Positions 1-11,774 of a stretch of 64,000 nt of DNA are shown here, piece after piece. This stretch comes from Whitmania pigra (lineage: Eukaryota; Annelida; Clitellata; Hirudinida; Haemopidae), in NCBI GenBank assembly GCA_021613335.1, contig JAJTWR010000305.1:1853501-1917500 (forward strand), given 5' to 3'. Positions within the stretch are counted from its first letter, which is position 1; each line of letters starts with the position of its first letter. The translations under genes and the position numbers were made by a program. Below the pieces are notes generated by a model. That model was not told the origin of the DNA and ran no database searches. It saw only the letters and a program-made list of their open reading frames with translations.

Positions 1-892
1 TCAAAAATTACAAAAAGTTTTTGAAACACTTACCGACATAACCAAGAAAGGGGAATATGATCAAAAACTAAAGGCCATGGAGAAGAGAGAGAAGAGGTTA
101 CAAGAAATGGATGCCAAAACTCAATTTTTCAAAAAAAGAATCGACGAGAAGGAGAAGGAATATCAGGAAAAAAGAGAACAAGATGAACGACAGAGAAGGG
201 AGAAAGAATCACTTATTAGACGCTTGCGTGAAGAAGGAAGGCGAAAATTGCGGGAAGAAGAATTGGAAAGGGAAAAGAACGCTAAGAGATTTTGTTACAA
301 GCCCAGTGCGAGTGATGGGTACAGCATCAAAGTTTCGTGGAAGACCAAAAAAGGTGTTGAACCTGCTTACAGTGAACAAGAGATAAAAGAAATTTTTTCT
401 AAATTTGGTGAAATTCTCCATGTGGTGAAATCCAAAAAGAAGGAAGGTAGGTATTTGATCAATTATGCTACAAAAGAATCTGCAGTGCTATCCACCACAG
501 AAATGGGAAAACCATTGCACCCCCTCTCGACGGAACTTTCTTTTGAGAACATTGAAACATCTACAGCCGATAATGTTCATGCAAGAACTGATACCCAATC
601 GATTTCTTTTGATGATCTTTTGAGAAAGTATGGTATAAATCCAAATGCACCAGCTGACTTCAGAAAGGCTACTGAAAAATCTGAAAGCAAGCCAGAAGAA
701 ATTGATAAAGAAACTGGTCTACCCATAAAGTACGTCTATCCCCACGGTACAGACACTGTTTTTGCATGTGCTGCAACCTTTTCACTTCCACCCGAAATCA
801 GACTCAAGGGTGACGAAAAGGTTGTCTATGGGGGATTTGTCGTAAGGCTTTGGCCAACTGAGCAAGTCAAATATGCTGCCCCGAACGACTGA
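1..892 (+). CDS. DNAJC17: DnaJ homolog subfamily C member 17-like, 3' part
   Basis: The frame is open from base 2 to the stop at 890-892, so the window starts inside the gene; the J domain itself lies upstream and only its tail is present. A charged Lys/Glu/Arg coiled coil comes first. An RRM-like domain follows (about 305-545), beginning with the KVSWKTKKG stretch and containing a KEGRYLINYA strand. This order (J domain, coiled coil, RRM) is that of DNAJC17, a nuclear J-protein linked to splicing. The last roughly 90 residues, after a DDLLRKYGINPN stretch, have no counterpart that I recall in the human protein. The first ATG in this frame (77) is internal, because the upstream residues match the family. 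The gene converges with the neugrin-like gene, with stop codons 275 bases apart. Confidence 0.85.
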   Translation, partial: QKLQKVFETLTDITKKGEYDQKLKAMEKREKRLQEMDAKTQFFKKRIDEKEKEYQEKREQDERQRREKESLIRRLREEGRRKLREEELEREKNAKRFCYKPSASDGYSIKVSWKTKKGVEPAYSEQEIKEIFSKFGEILHVVKSKKKEGRYLINYATKESAVLSTTEMGKPLHPLSTELSFENIETSTADNVHARTDTQSISFDDLLRKYGINPNAPADFRKATEKSESKPEEIDKETGLPIKYVYPHGTDTVFACAATFSLPPEIRLKGDEKVVYGGFVVRLWPTEQVKYAAPND

Positions 893-950
893 ATTTGAGA
901 TAACTAGGCAATTGTCATTCATCCTGATTCGTTTTATTTTTTAAAATGTT

Positions 951-956
951 AATAAA
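951..956 (+). promoter_or_regulatory. Poly(A) signal of the DNAJC17-like gene
   Basis: An AATAAA hexamer lies about 60 bases after the stop codon, followed by a T/G-rich stretch, as expected for a cleavage and polyadenylation site. Confidence 0.7.
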
Positions 957-1167
957 GTGTTTTTTGTCAATATCAAATTTATTAGGCCAGATTATTAATT
1001 GTATCTCCATTCAAATTCTTTGCTGGATTGCCACATTGATTAATTATTCAAATAAGTGATAAGGGCCAATTTCATCTCTCACTAAATTTACAATTGTTTA
1101 ACAAACACTAGTTTTACTAGTTGTCATACAGAATTCAAACATAAGTCAAAATTTGTAAGACTTTTAT

Positions 1168-2275
1168 CTATTTATTTTTTGATTTAATATTTCCTAATTC
1201 CAAGTGCCGGGTGACGACCGATTCAAACTTCCCTATTGGGTCATCAATTCCATCACCTTCTTCTACTTTATATTTTTCGGCCAGTCTTTTGGCAGGGGCA
1301 GGAAGATTAGGATTCACTCCAGCCAGCCTGTGGATGACCTCGTTGTTTGGCACATTTCCTTTGGATGGTTGGAGGTACCTTGACGCTATTTTTGAGGCCA
1401 TTGATTTATCAAGTTGCTCCCAACGCTTAATGACATTTTTGTCATGCCTCTGAACTTGTTCTAGAGTAGTTAAATTGCATCTGGACTTTAAAAGCTGGAG
1501 AAAACAATTATAGCCAATGATGTGTGATTTTAACTCAATGAGATTAAGCAATGTCTTCCTACTACCTTTCTTGCTCCTTCAACACTGATTGGAAAGCTCT
1601 TTGAAATTTTTTCTGGTGTCCACTCCTCTGGATATTCTCCATTCAAGAATCTGATTTGTTCTTTGGCGTCGTAGGTTAACAGATTTATTTCTCGTTCTTC
1701 CTTGAAGTGTTTGCGTTCAATGATCTTCATTTTTAGCCATTCCTCTGCACGTTTCTGGGCTCTTATTAAAGTTAACAATAATAGTGATCTTGTTGTGTCA
1801 AATATTTAAGACAAACAAACTTTTATAGCATGTGCAAAGTACCTTAGCCTTTCTGCTTGAGTCATCCTTGCTTTTGAGGTAGATTTCAATTGTTCTTGAA
1901 GGTCTTCTGTAGCTTCAGCAGTCTCCATAAAGTCTTGCTTTTCGAATTCACTTAGATTATCAAAAGGTCCTGGCTCTCTTTGCTTCCTATGCTGTGATCT
2001 CCCTGGTAATTGGTTTAAACAAAAACAATCAAAACTTGTTGGTAACCTATGCTTGTGCTCGTAATTTAACATTTAAACAAGTCGATCTACTAAATGTGTT
2101 TTTTATCGACTCTGTTCTTATCAAGTTAAATAGGCCTAATATTTTTTCAGGATAGGGGGTGCGTAAAAACGATTTGTTAACCTCTTTCTATTCCCCTGGC
2201 ATAGGTCCTGCAAAAGAAATTGCAACTTCCAAATAGAACATTCCCGAAAGACGACACTTTACTGCCCAACAGCAT
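1168..2275 (-). CDS. NGRN: Neugrin-like mitochondrial protein
   Basis: Four exons read on the minus strand: 2275-2182, 2002-1843, 1761-1566 and 1494-1168, giving about 258 residues with all phases consistent. The first exon encodes a basic, Ser/Phe-rich N-terminus ending near RTYARGIERG, which looks like a mitochondrial presequence. The neugrin core follows: IRFLNGEYPEEWTPEKISK and FPISVEGARK, joined across the last intron to LLKSRCNLTTLEQ. In mammals NGRN belongs to a mitochondrial module with pseudouridine synthases that supports 16S rRNA and ribosome assembly. That role is transferred from the family and not visible here. The start is the only ATG that gives a presequence and a matching phase-1 donor. 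Length is close to the human protein (about 291). Confidence 0.8.
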
Positions 2276-2938
2276 CTCGTTGTCGATATAAACTGCCCAG
2301 TCGGAACCAACAACAAATTTTGACGTGAACGAAAATAAGTTAATACCAACGAAGTTAGAATAACTATGGCTTCAAAAGTTTGACGAATATATTAACACGA
2401 AAAATAACCGGTTTTTAAGACCAAATCAAAATTTGTATAATTCTGAATTATTTTTAATCAACTCATTATGTCAGAAGTATAGTCATCAGGTCTCCATAAC
2501 ATATTTTCTATACTATTCTGAAATGTCCTTTATCTCCTGTGGCACAAACGTCGCTTCCACGCTCCAAAACTTTGAGACAAAGATTGACGTGCTCCAACCC
2601 TAAGTCGGGGAATTTTGGCTTGATGTGATTAAACACACTCCTCGCACTGGCGCCATCTGCTGTTTGCAAATTACTTTAAGTAACATCACCCGATACATTT
2701 AAGATTAGTAAGCTATTTAATAATTTATGCGACACCATCTGTATCGAGTAAAAGCAATGCGTAAATGCAATAAAATCTTGACTCCCCTAAACTACCTATT
2801 AAAAGTTCTTTGAAGCAAAGTGGCTGAAAATCTCTTTTGAAACATACAATCATGGATAGCCCCAAATATTCAAGAACAATTTTAAACCATTTATGTACCA
2901 CAATAACAGTCATCCTAATTACACATAACATAACAATA
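2276..2938. other. Intergenic, 663 bases
   Basis: This is the upstream flank of the neugrin-like gene and the downstream flank of STN1. I see no credible coding exon or repeat here; the neugrin promoter presumably lies just above 2275. Confidence 0.5.
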
Positions 2939-5248
2939 TTAATAACAACGCCTATTAATAAAAGAAAGGAATGCATGATCATAACGAATTGTGACAGAAT
3001 CCAAACTTTTATCTGATTCTTCTTGCAAAAAATTGAAGACATGTTCTTGTAGCTCCTTGTCACATTCAACAATCTGCCCATAAAATACTACTACAACAAA
3101 TGTAATAACATAATATGCAATAACATAATAACAACCTGATAGATGGACCCTGTTTCTTCTTTCTTATACATGAAACCAGCATGCCTCATGTCTCTGAGTG
3201 CTACATCAATGAGCTATGAAAATCAAATAAAGAATAATAATTGCCATTATGAATATTAAAGAAGTGACCTAAGTTTGTGCAATACTCACAGGTTCTTCAA
3301 GGACTTGTGATTTGAGATTAACAAGATCTTGTTTGGTGAAACAAGAGTGCTTCATTTTGCGAAGAAATCTCACCACCCAGACGGCAGGGTTTCCCTGATT
3401 CGTAACAAAAATAGAACAAAATCACTGCTTAAATGCTCACTTAACTTCATGAAATATCATTAAGCTTTGATAAAACCTCTGCCATTTTAACAAAGCAGTC
3501 ATTCAATAACTTTTCAAGATCTTGATTACAAAATTGTGATCTGATTTTCTGACCTAATTTGTTTTCTGCCATTAACCTAACAATGTTACTCTTTACAACT
3601 AAGAAAAAAAAAAATATAAAACAACCCTGATTTGTTGAATAATTCCATTCCATAAATAAAAATAAATCAGCCATAAAAATTAGTAGTCCAAATCATCCTA
3701 GTTATGCAATGGCTTTAATCGAATAAATAAACAAATAAAGATAAAAATTAGTAATCTTGGGACCAACCTTCAAAAATTCCAGGAAGAGCTGATACCAGTC
3801 AAATTTGACATTGTAGATTCTCTTATATAGCTGCAACTTCAGGAGATTGTACATTGCTTCATCATTCGCATCAAGCTCCCCTGGAAATTTAAATAAAATA
3901 GTGCAATGAAATTTTGTGATCGTCTCAAATTAAATATTTAGATAGTTTCATCTTTAACTGTGATTATTTTAGTCGAGAAAATAAATGTCTTAAAAACGAT
4001 AACAATCAAAGTAATAATAAGATAATAATATTTGCATAACATTTTCTATGATGAATGTTCTGCAGTACTGCTTCTGAAATTGAGAAAAAGGGCTTTAAAG
4101 TCATTAATAAGCTGGAGGAATATTAAAAATATTTAAAGCAGAGGTCTGATGAGGCCAGAAAGTAAATCAAACAGAAACATAACTCAAACAGTGATGAGGC
4201 TTCTTGCCTCACCCAAATCTTGTCCTAACCATCAATATCTTACTCATCCACAAAAATGTCCAACATACTAAATGTTTTGCAAATGAGTTCTGCTTGGCCA
4301 TTAGAAAGTCTCAAGTCTCCTCTCAGGTGAATGAGTGATCCCAATTCCACCTCTTTTGCATGACCTCCACGTAATGAGGATGTACTTATTCTCTCCATCA
4401 TTGACCTTAGGCATTTCTTCTGATTGAACTCCTCTGAAATTTAATGGTTTAGATAGTTCTTTAAGTCCAACAATTAGGAACCTTGAAAACAATAATAAAA
4501 ATTGGTGTCATTAAATCATAATGCAAAACATTGAATGAATTAGAATGTTTGCAAGGATGTATGGCATTTCATCAATAGTCTTTAAAATATAGATCAAATC
4601 AATTTAAGAATATTTTTGGGGTTTTTTTAATGTCAAGACTACATTATGTAGTGCAACATACTAAAAGAGGTGAAAACTGAGGTTGCACAAATGAACAACC
4701 TGTCCACTTGTGTTCATTTATATGTTCTCTATTGCAATATTCAAGAAAGAAGACACACTGAATAGAGGCTGTGCCATCATCAACTGAAAGTAAAATCAAA
4801 ATAATTGACAATTGAAACACAAATATTGAAAATAATGCTAATAGACCTTTCAAATACATAACTTTTTCTCTTCTGCATACACTAGTGACTATCCCCACAA
4901 TCGTAAAACGTTTGACAGGAAGAAATTTGTGGAACAAGATCCCTTCAAATAACACAACATTCAATCACAAATCAGTCATTCCTGAGAAGATATTAGCAAA
5001 TTACTATTACTTGTTATTATGACACGATTGGTTCTCAAGCACACATATTTTATAAATATAAAAATGCTTTTATTCTACGATTGTTTGACTTATCTGATAT
5101 CCCATTTCACCAAAACACAACAAACTCAACCTCTCCATTCCGTAATTCGGTGGAGATCTCTTATAAAAAGCATAGCATTGTAAATCGTGAACTTTTTAAC
5201 AAAGCAAAACAAATCGCCCTTCGATCTGGTTTCGAATTGAGAACCCAT
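2939..5248 (-). CDS. STN1: CST complex subunit STN1
   Basis: Ten exons on the minus strand: 5248-5131, 4942-4847, 4783-4700, 4433-4269, 4073-4041, 3880-3768, 3590-3477, 3394-3290, 3213-3136 and 3073-2939. They give about 346 residues (human 368). STN1 works with CTC1 and TEN1 in the nucleus, binding single-stranded DNA and recruiting DNA polymerase alpha-primase for telomere C-strand fill-in. The N-terminal OB fold is recognisable from NAMLFIRDLHRITEWR, FTIVGIVTSV and KVDDGTASIQC, matching the strand order of human STN1. The C-terminal winged-helix region shows FMYKKEETGSIYQIVECDK, matching the second winged helix. The ATG at 5248 has in-frame stops just upstream. Several exons are tiny (one of 33 bases) and one intron is only 63 bases. 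The 33-base exon and the weak GTTGTT donors are the least certain parts. Confidence 0.85.
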
Positions 5249-5591
5249 TCAAAACAAAATTTATCATTTGCCGGCAGAACTGATTTCGAGATACCGCCAG
5301 ATGTATCAGTGCGGTCAGTCAAAACAAATTAATTATTATATATATATATATATTGAAGCGCTCCATAATACCTATTTCTATCTAGTCTAGTTACTTTTTT
5401 ATGTTTATTTATTTATTTGATTAAAGTCCTTTGTATAACTAGGATGATTTATCTGTAATTAATACGTACTTTTATAGTAGGGCTACTGAAGACAGTCTCC
5501 AACATAAGCTAATATTTTATTCGTAAAATTACGATTGAAGCCATTAACAAACATTAAAGAATCAACAGTGTTCATAATTAGACTTCCAAAT
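5249..5591. other. Short intergenic gap between STN1 and the receptor gene
   Basis: Both neighbours are on the minus strand, so this holds the STN1 upstream region and the receptor 3' UTR. A TA dinucleotide run lies at about 5336-5353, and TTTATT at 5404-5409 reads as AATAAA on the minus strand, a possible receptor poly(A) signal. Confidence 0.5.
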
Positions 5592-8500
5592 TTAAGTGCA
5601 TCTTGACGTAAACAGTGGAGTTCTTTGGTCGTAGAGAGTTGGAGCTTGAACTATTATGCCGAATGTTCCGACCAGACATGCAGCTGTGAAGACCCACAGG
5701 AAAAGTCTATCAAGGACCATTGCAACATATTGCCAATCGTGTTTTATCTGTAGAAATGCAGTCCTGATATAGTTTTCAATTATAGTGTATTTTAAAATAA
5801 CGCATTATCATCCATTTTAACAAATACAGCAACAGATACCAGAATTTCCATATTATGTGCCAATCCAAACATTTTACCCGTTGAAAATCATCCTGTTGCT
5901 TTACGTGGTCTGAAATGAAGTTGACACCGAGCATAGCATTTTCCACAAGTGGTTGCTGGCAGGGAATGCCAAACGACGGAAGCGATTGGAAAGAATTATT
6001 TCTAACATTTTGCTGCGGCGATGCAAATAGGCCAGGTCTTGATGGAGTTACTATGGTGGCAAATCTACTTTCTGGGAAAATAGAAGTCTTGGAAAGATTT
6101 GCCAAATATAACATATTATAGGAAAAAATTCAACTCGATTTCAATCGTCATTACAGAATGAAAATGAACATTTGTTGAAAAGAAACTCACGAGACAATTC
6201 ACTAGCTGAGCACTCAAAATCGGCGCTTCGATCGACTTTTTCGATTTTGCTGTGAGATTCAGTTTGTCGCCTGGCTTGGTTGAAAATGTTTTCTCCGGCG
6301 CTTAGACGGAATGAATCTCTGTATTCGCTTCCGAATTCCGTCCTCACATTGACTTTTAATATCTTCGTCTGAACCTGCTTAACGGGAATGTTTACAAATA
6401 GCTTAAAATATTAACATTAATTGTTCTCTTAAATAGCTAACTTGCACTAACTTAAAGTTTGTTCATAATGATGTAAAAGAAATAGTATTTGTTTAATTTG
6501 CAGCACATAAATTATACACAAAAAAAATGACAATCACGAAAAGCAGGGACGCCATCTTTTCACAGGGAAAGCACTTGTACATATACATAGAAAATATATT
6601 TGCAATTCTAATATTCCGATCTTTTGAGTGCTTTATATATCTGAATAGAACGTGAAAGTGTTTTTAATCTAGCATTTGTATTGCGCTCTACAGGAGGACC
6701 CTCATTGGTTGATGGAGGCAGGATTACGAACAAGACACATTACGGCTATCGCATTCACCGCCAACGCAACCCATTCGACCAACCAGCACGCCATACATTT
6801 TAACAGATATTAAATAGCTTAAATCTTACCAACATGGAAATTAAGTAGAGATTAATGTTCAAGAAGACTATGACAGGCGATCGATAAAAAGGAAGGAATC
6901 ATGCAAAAGAACCGCTTGAGTCAAATCTGAACTCCAGTTCAGATCAAGAGCCATCAAGAAAATAGCATATATGTTTGAAGAATTTCAATATTTGTATTTG
7001 ATGTTCACTATTCCACATTTCGAAATTCCTAGATATTCCACTATTTATGTTTGTGCATTAAAACTGAAATTTATAAAGAATTATTTACAATCTGGGGTAG
7101 TCAAAAGCCGTTTGATCATACGATATCACCATTGATTACATAAGAAATCGATGCAATGAAAAATGTTTATTTTTGTCGAAATTTTGTAGCCAACTTTGGA
7201 GATATGAAGCCCGATATGAAAAGTTTCAATTTTAAAGTTCATGTTGCTTAATGTAAAATTACAAATAACGTCATCCTTACAGAATCATATCAACTAACCT
7301 GCCTCATGAGGAGCAACTTCGGAAGGACATTTAAGAATAGTTCCCTTATCCATGGAGACATAACGTGCGTTGATGGCGAACGAAAGTGGATATTCAAAAC
7401 AAAAACCGTCACGATGATGGAGCAGGTCACCAACACCATTGTGAACAAAAGATATTTTCCGATGAGGGGCGTAGCCAGTGAAGTGGGCGGATTTATTTCA
7501 GCAACAAGAAGAAGGAAGATATTGAGAGAGTTGAGGATGGTTATTCCCATGGTGATCTTTTCGCCTGAACTGGCAGGTATGTAAAAAACCAGCAGGGTCA
7601 CGGAACATATGGCAACACATGGCAGTATCAGATTGACGGTGTAGAATAATGTTTTTCTCCTGAGAGCATAATAATTTATATGATGATGAACTATGTCTCA
7701 AGCAATATCAGAAAGCAATTAATAAATTTATTAAATATTTAATGGTTACATCTAGGACAGTGGTCCCCAACCCTCGAGCCGCGCACCGGCACCTGTCTGT
7801 AGATCAAATGGCACCGGGCCGTCCAAAGAACAATAAATTATTTCATTCATAAAAATTAAAATAGTTTGTAGTACTTGATAACAACCTCTGCCATCTCTGT
7901 GTTAGCGTGTTATTTAACAGTGTATTGATTGATGTCGTTAAAACCACATCCAAGCGCATGCCCTTAAATCGCGCTTTATGAGGAGATGAACGCAGAGCAC
8001 AAACATTATATAAAGGCATCAAAACGCATATTTTGAATTCATCTCAAATAAATAAATGAATAAACATATTTTGAACTGTTGTTATGTAAATGAGTGTAAT
8101 TACCTTATAGTGATATTAAACTTAATATCCGGATAGGGCTCTTCGCAGCATGGATAATATTTGACAAATTTCTTGGCGGGGACGGCCAATAGGTCCCATT
8201 CTGTACTCTTGCAATAATCGCTCAAATCGATGCCTTGATCGACTACGTCCAAGGGATTGTTGGAAAGAGGAAGATCTTTGTGCCGTATATCAACCGAATA
8301 ACCGTCGTAGGTCCACGAACCTATTTTGAGAGTGCAAGACTGTTCGTCGAAAGGAAAAAATTCAACATTAATAAAACATAGACTTTTGTAAACAGCAGGA
8401 GGTTTCCACATAACGAGGCCGTTGGAGTATATGGTGGCCTTTGTCATCAACTTGACTGTAAAATTTCCATCAGCGCTGCCATAAAATAATATGATTGCAA

Positions 8501-9211
8501 AAATACCATGCTTAATTGTTAATGAGCATTTTTTAAGGAAATCATTTTATGAATAAAATTGACTATGATCAAAGAGAATACTTTGGAATTTAGTTAAGGT
8601 TTAGTAAATCATTTGAAATATTTGTGTTGCTAATTAGAGGGTGCATAGGTGCACCTACGACCTGTTGTAGAGTACTATGTCGGGTAGCCATATTTCATCT
8701 GAGGGAACAAATAGCCTGTCCGCTCCTCCATATTCTTCTGCATGCCACGTAAGACGATAATCGAACCATTGCTAAACAATTTTGAAATTAGTGGAAATGT
8801 ATACTGTAATTAATTTATCATGATTAGTCATTTCTTTATGGTTAGGTACTCAATTAATTTATTCCAGTAAAGTTTATTATTTGAAACAAACCTGGTCTAG
8901 CCACACATTTGTTGTCATGATCTGGTTTTTTTCATCCTGTAAAAGAATAACTCAATTATGATTTCAGATTTTGATAGGGTTAGATAAGAAACGAGAACGT
9001 CCTAGGAACTAACCACATCAATGATCTGTGATAATCTCAAACCGATCTTCACAGTAAGTGTGTCCGAGTTATTTCCTACTGGTCGAATCAGTTTGTTGTA
9101 ACCGCTCTTCTTCAGCAAGTCATCGTAAAGTCTCTTTGAATCTGGGCTTCCAAAAACGTTTCTTAACAAAATGAACACAAACAAGGCTAATGGCAAAGTC
9201 AGCAGAATCAT
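5592..9211 (-). CDS. Nicotinic acetylcholine receptor alpha-type subunit
   Basis: Eight exons on the minus strand: 9211-9014, 8936-8892, 8771-8662, 8475-8104, 7659-7299, 6374-6191, 6071-5878 and 5747-5592, giving 539 residues with all phases consistent. It is a Cys-loop cation channel subunit of the plasma membrane. Visible features, in order: signal peptide, loop A (WLPDIVLYN), a 13-residue Cys loop starting at about residue 150, loop B (GSWTYDGY), and loop C with the adjacent-cysteine pair ([12 protein letters not shown]) that defines alpha subunits. M1-M3 follow at about residues 242-340, then a long cytoplasmic loop and M4 near the C-terminus. GEK before M2 and the Glu after it predict cation selectivity. 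Position 9' of M2 is Asn where nearly all family members have Leu. The M1-M3 exon most resembles alpha7-type subunits, but I cannot assign an orthologue. Confidence 0.93.
7758..8040. mobile_element. hAT-like DNA transposon fragment in a receptor intron
   Basis: The sequence beginning CAGTGGTCCCCAACCCTCGA, followed by a GC-rich GCACCGGC...CACCGGGCC stretch, has the terminal sequence typical of Charlie-type hAT elements. It stands out from the AT-rich intron around it. A further stretch to about 8040, with GCGCATGCCC and GCGCTTTATG, may be its interior. I do not see the opposite terminus, so the right boundary is a guess and the copy is probably truncated. Confidence 0.55.
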
Positions 9212-10618
9212 CGCCTTTGTCCAGTCGCTCTCAAATCCAGAAAGCTTAAAAATTACTTGAAATTCTAGGTATTGGAAATTGTTTAAATGTACGATATTGT
9301 TAAACGATTCATAAAATGTAATTTACAGGAAACGATGTCCAACACTTCTTCCAAATTAAGTAATTCTAAAAACAATAATTACATCGTCGTATTATTAGGT
9401 CAAAATTATCTTCAACGAATCTCTCGAACTGTTTCTACAAACATTCTTCTGAGGTTTTGAAAAATGACCGCTCGGCTATTGCCGACCAGCAAGTCGATCT
9501 GATGAATCGAATTCATCCATAAAAAACTGACGCATTGCACCCTCAAAAATTCAATTTATGCAAACTGACGGCTCACAAAATCTGAGAGGAGTCTATTCTC
9601 AAGTTTACGTAAGTATATGAAGCTATAAAAAAATTTAGTGATTTAAAATTTCTAAATATATTAAGAGCACTCTCTTCTGCCCTGCTCTGCACATTCATGC
9701 TGCTAGAGCTTTGGTCGACAGCTACTGAGGTCGTATGGACATTCATTGTACACCTGCTTACATTATAAATGTTTAAATATTTGTGGTGAGATCATCGTTT
9801 TACATTATTATTTACTCCGATTAATTTTTATCAACTTTCGCAAACTCTTACAGACACTTGACATGAAAACAAATTTGAATATTTAATGCTTTTACGTGCA
9901 TGGAATAGTCAAGCTATTATATAGCATTTAAAATCATTTGAAAGGCAACATGTTTAAATAAAGTTAAAGAGTCTCAAAATTGATCTTGCTGGTATTGATA
10001 CATAATATTTTTACCAAATTTGTTGAGTATTAGATAAATTAATTTCAGCAATAGATTGTTTAAACAGTGATATACCATCAGTTTATCACTTAGAATTTTT
10101 AATTAGATTTTGCTCAGTACTATGACTGAAAACTAAACTTGTAATTTTTATTTTATTTGTGGCCTTACTTGGGCCCTTCACTTGTTATCTGGGTCTGCTT
10201 GGACACATACGGACGGTGAGTGATGGCCGGAATAGATAGCGAATCACATATGCTCTCAACCTTTGAAGTGAAATTGTCAGATTTGATTGAATGTGTAGAA
10301 GAGCTTTACCTGTATTCTCGATGGTGTTCACTGAGCGCCACAATTGATGAGACCATTGGAAGTAATTGAAGGTGCTGTCTTTCCAATCACATTAATAATT
10401 TCTCTCGGACCTTGTGGGTTTGTAGACAAATCACTGGACTGGTTGTTGTAAAATAAACCCAAGTATTAAGTGGAGGTGATCGCCCCGCTTAGGTAATTTT
10501 GTTTAGGTGCAGCTTGTTTATATTTTCGTGCGTCGTTTGTGCGAATGTGGTGCTTGATGTTTGTTACCTGCTCATTGTTCAGATGAGTTTGGTTTAAAGT
10601 AACGAAAGGAAAAGTTGT
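9212..10618. other. Intergenic region between two divergent genes
   Basis: About 1.4 kb separates the start codons of the receptor gene (leftward) and CIAO2A (rightward), so promoters for both should lie here. A 48-codon ATG reading frame begins near 10223 on the plus strand, but it has no recognisable product and I do not call it a gene. Confidence 0.5.
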
Positions 10619-11774
10619 ATGGCTGCAGTCGTTTCTAAGCCGCTCGAATATGATGCGGAGACGATCCAGCAACTCGTGGAAACCGTTTACGGTTTGCATA
10701 GCGCCGATAACTTTAATTGAGCGCCTGTATGGCTGTATTCAATTACGCACGAATTTTATATCCATGTATTTATACAGTGCTTATTATATAATTGCATGCA
10801 ACAATAAAGCGTATATGCTACTATGGGCGGGTGCGTAGAGCTTTAAATAATTAATACATTAAAACAATATGGACAGAATACAAGCCACTTTCTTGAATCA
10901 CTTAATTGAAACATTATTTCTGCAATCTCCCAGAAAATGTTAGAATTACCACAAAATTGTTTGACCAGATTGTCATACTCAAGCTAAATATCTTGATAGA
11001 CTATTGTTGAACTGCATTTGGATGTTAAGATTATTTATTTAAACTTCAGATCTCTGCAAGGGTGTAAAAGACCCAGAGAAATTTTGCACCTTGGAAGATC
11101 TGGGAATCGTAAGCGAGGAAGATATTGTAATACATGTGTTACCTTCAAAACTTGTTAAGATCGAAGTTACTTTCACACCCACATTGCCCCATTGCCATTT
11201 GGCCTCAGTAATTGGTGAGAGCTTCCATAATTCATATAATTTTTAGGAATTATGAAAAGTATCTAATTTATCAATAAATATGATTTCAGTTTGAAAGCAA
11301 ACTAGTTCTAAGAATTTGGTAAAAGCACCTTCACCCAGATACTTTCAAACATTGCATTGAATTGATTTACCTTAGGTTTCAATCTACTGTTACATTTGGG
11401 GACATCATACTTGATTTTTTTTTAACTTCCACAGGCTTATGCTTAATGTTCAAGCTAAAACAGTGCCTTCCAAACCATTGCAAGGTGGGAGATCATTCTA
11501 GCACCATAATTCAAGAATTGGATTATCTTTACACCACGTATCATTTTAATATATAATATTACTTTAGATCAGTGTGAGAGTTAAGGATGGTAGCCACATT
11601 ACAGATAAAGAGAGTAAGTGCCATTCATTGTTCATTGTTGATTTTCAGATGGTCCAGTTTTTTTCTTGTCATTCATTAGTCAGCAAACAGATTCAAGACA
11701 AGGAGAGAACAGCTGCAGCAATGGAGAATCACAAACTCAAGGAACTTGTCCATAGATGCCTGAAAGATTCATAG
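10619..11774 (+). CDS. CIAO2A: Cytosolic iron-sulfur assembly component 2A (MIP18 family)
   Basis: Five exons: 10619-10691, 11050-11214, 11435-11484, 11568-11613 and 11680-11774, giving 142 residues (human CIAO2A 160). The MIP18 family links the cytosolic iron-sulfur targeting complex to client apoproteins. Joined across the introns, the sequence reads VYD/LCKGVKDPEKFCTLEDL, then VTFTPTLPHCHLASVIG with the family's conserved Cys, then KQIQDKERTAAAMENHKL near the end. KQCLPNHCK and the SKQIQDKER segment fit the 2A branch better than 2B. In human cells 2A mainly serves IRP1 and 2B the general client set; that split is family knowledge. The first exon was found by phase: it ends G before GTTTGC, completing the Asp codon of exon 2. 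Confidence 0.9.

Noticed and set aside
5081..5332. 83-codon plus-strand frame
   Set aside because: It is antisense to STN1 exon 1 (5248-5131), whose minus-strand sequence matches the STN1 N-terminus and splices in phase. The plus frame also lacks an ATG start.
10466..10699. 77-codon minus-strand frame with an ATG
   Set aside because: It overlaps CIAO2A exon 1 on the other strand. The CIAO2A reading is supported by homology and phase; this one has no family match.
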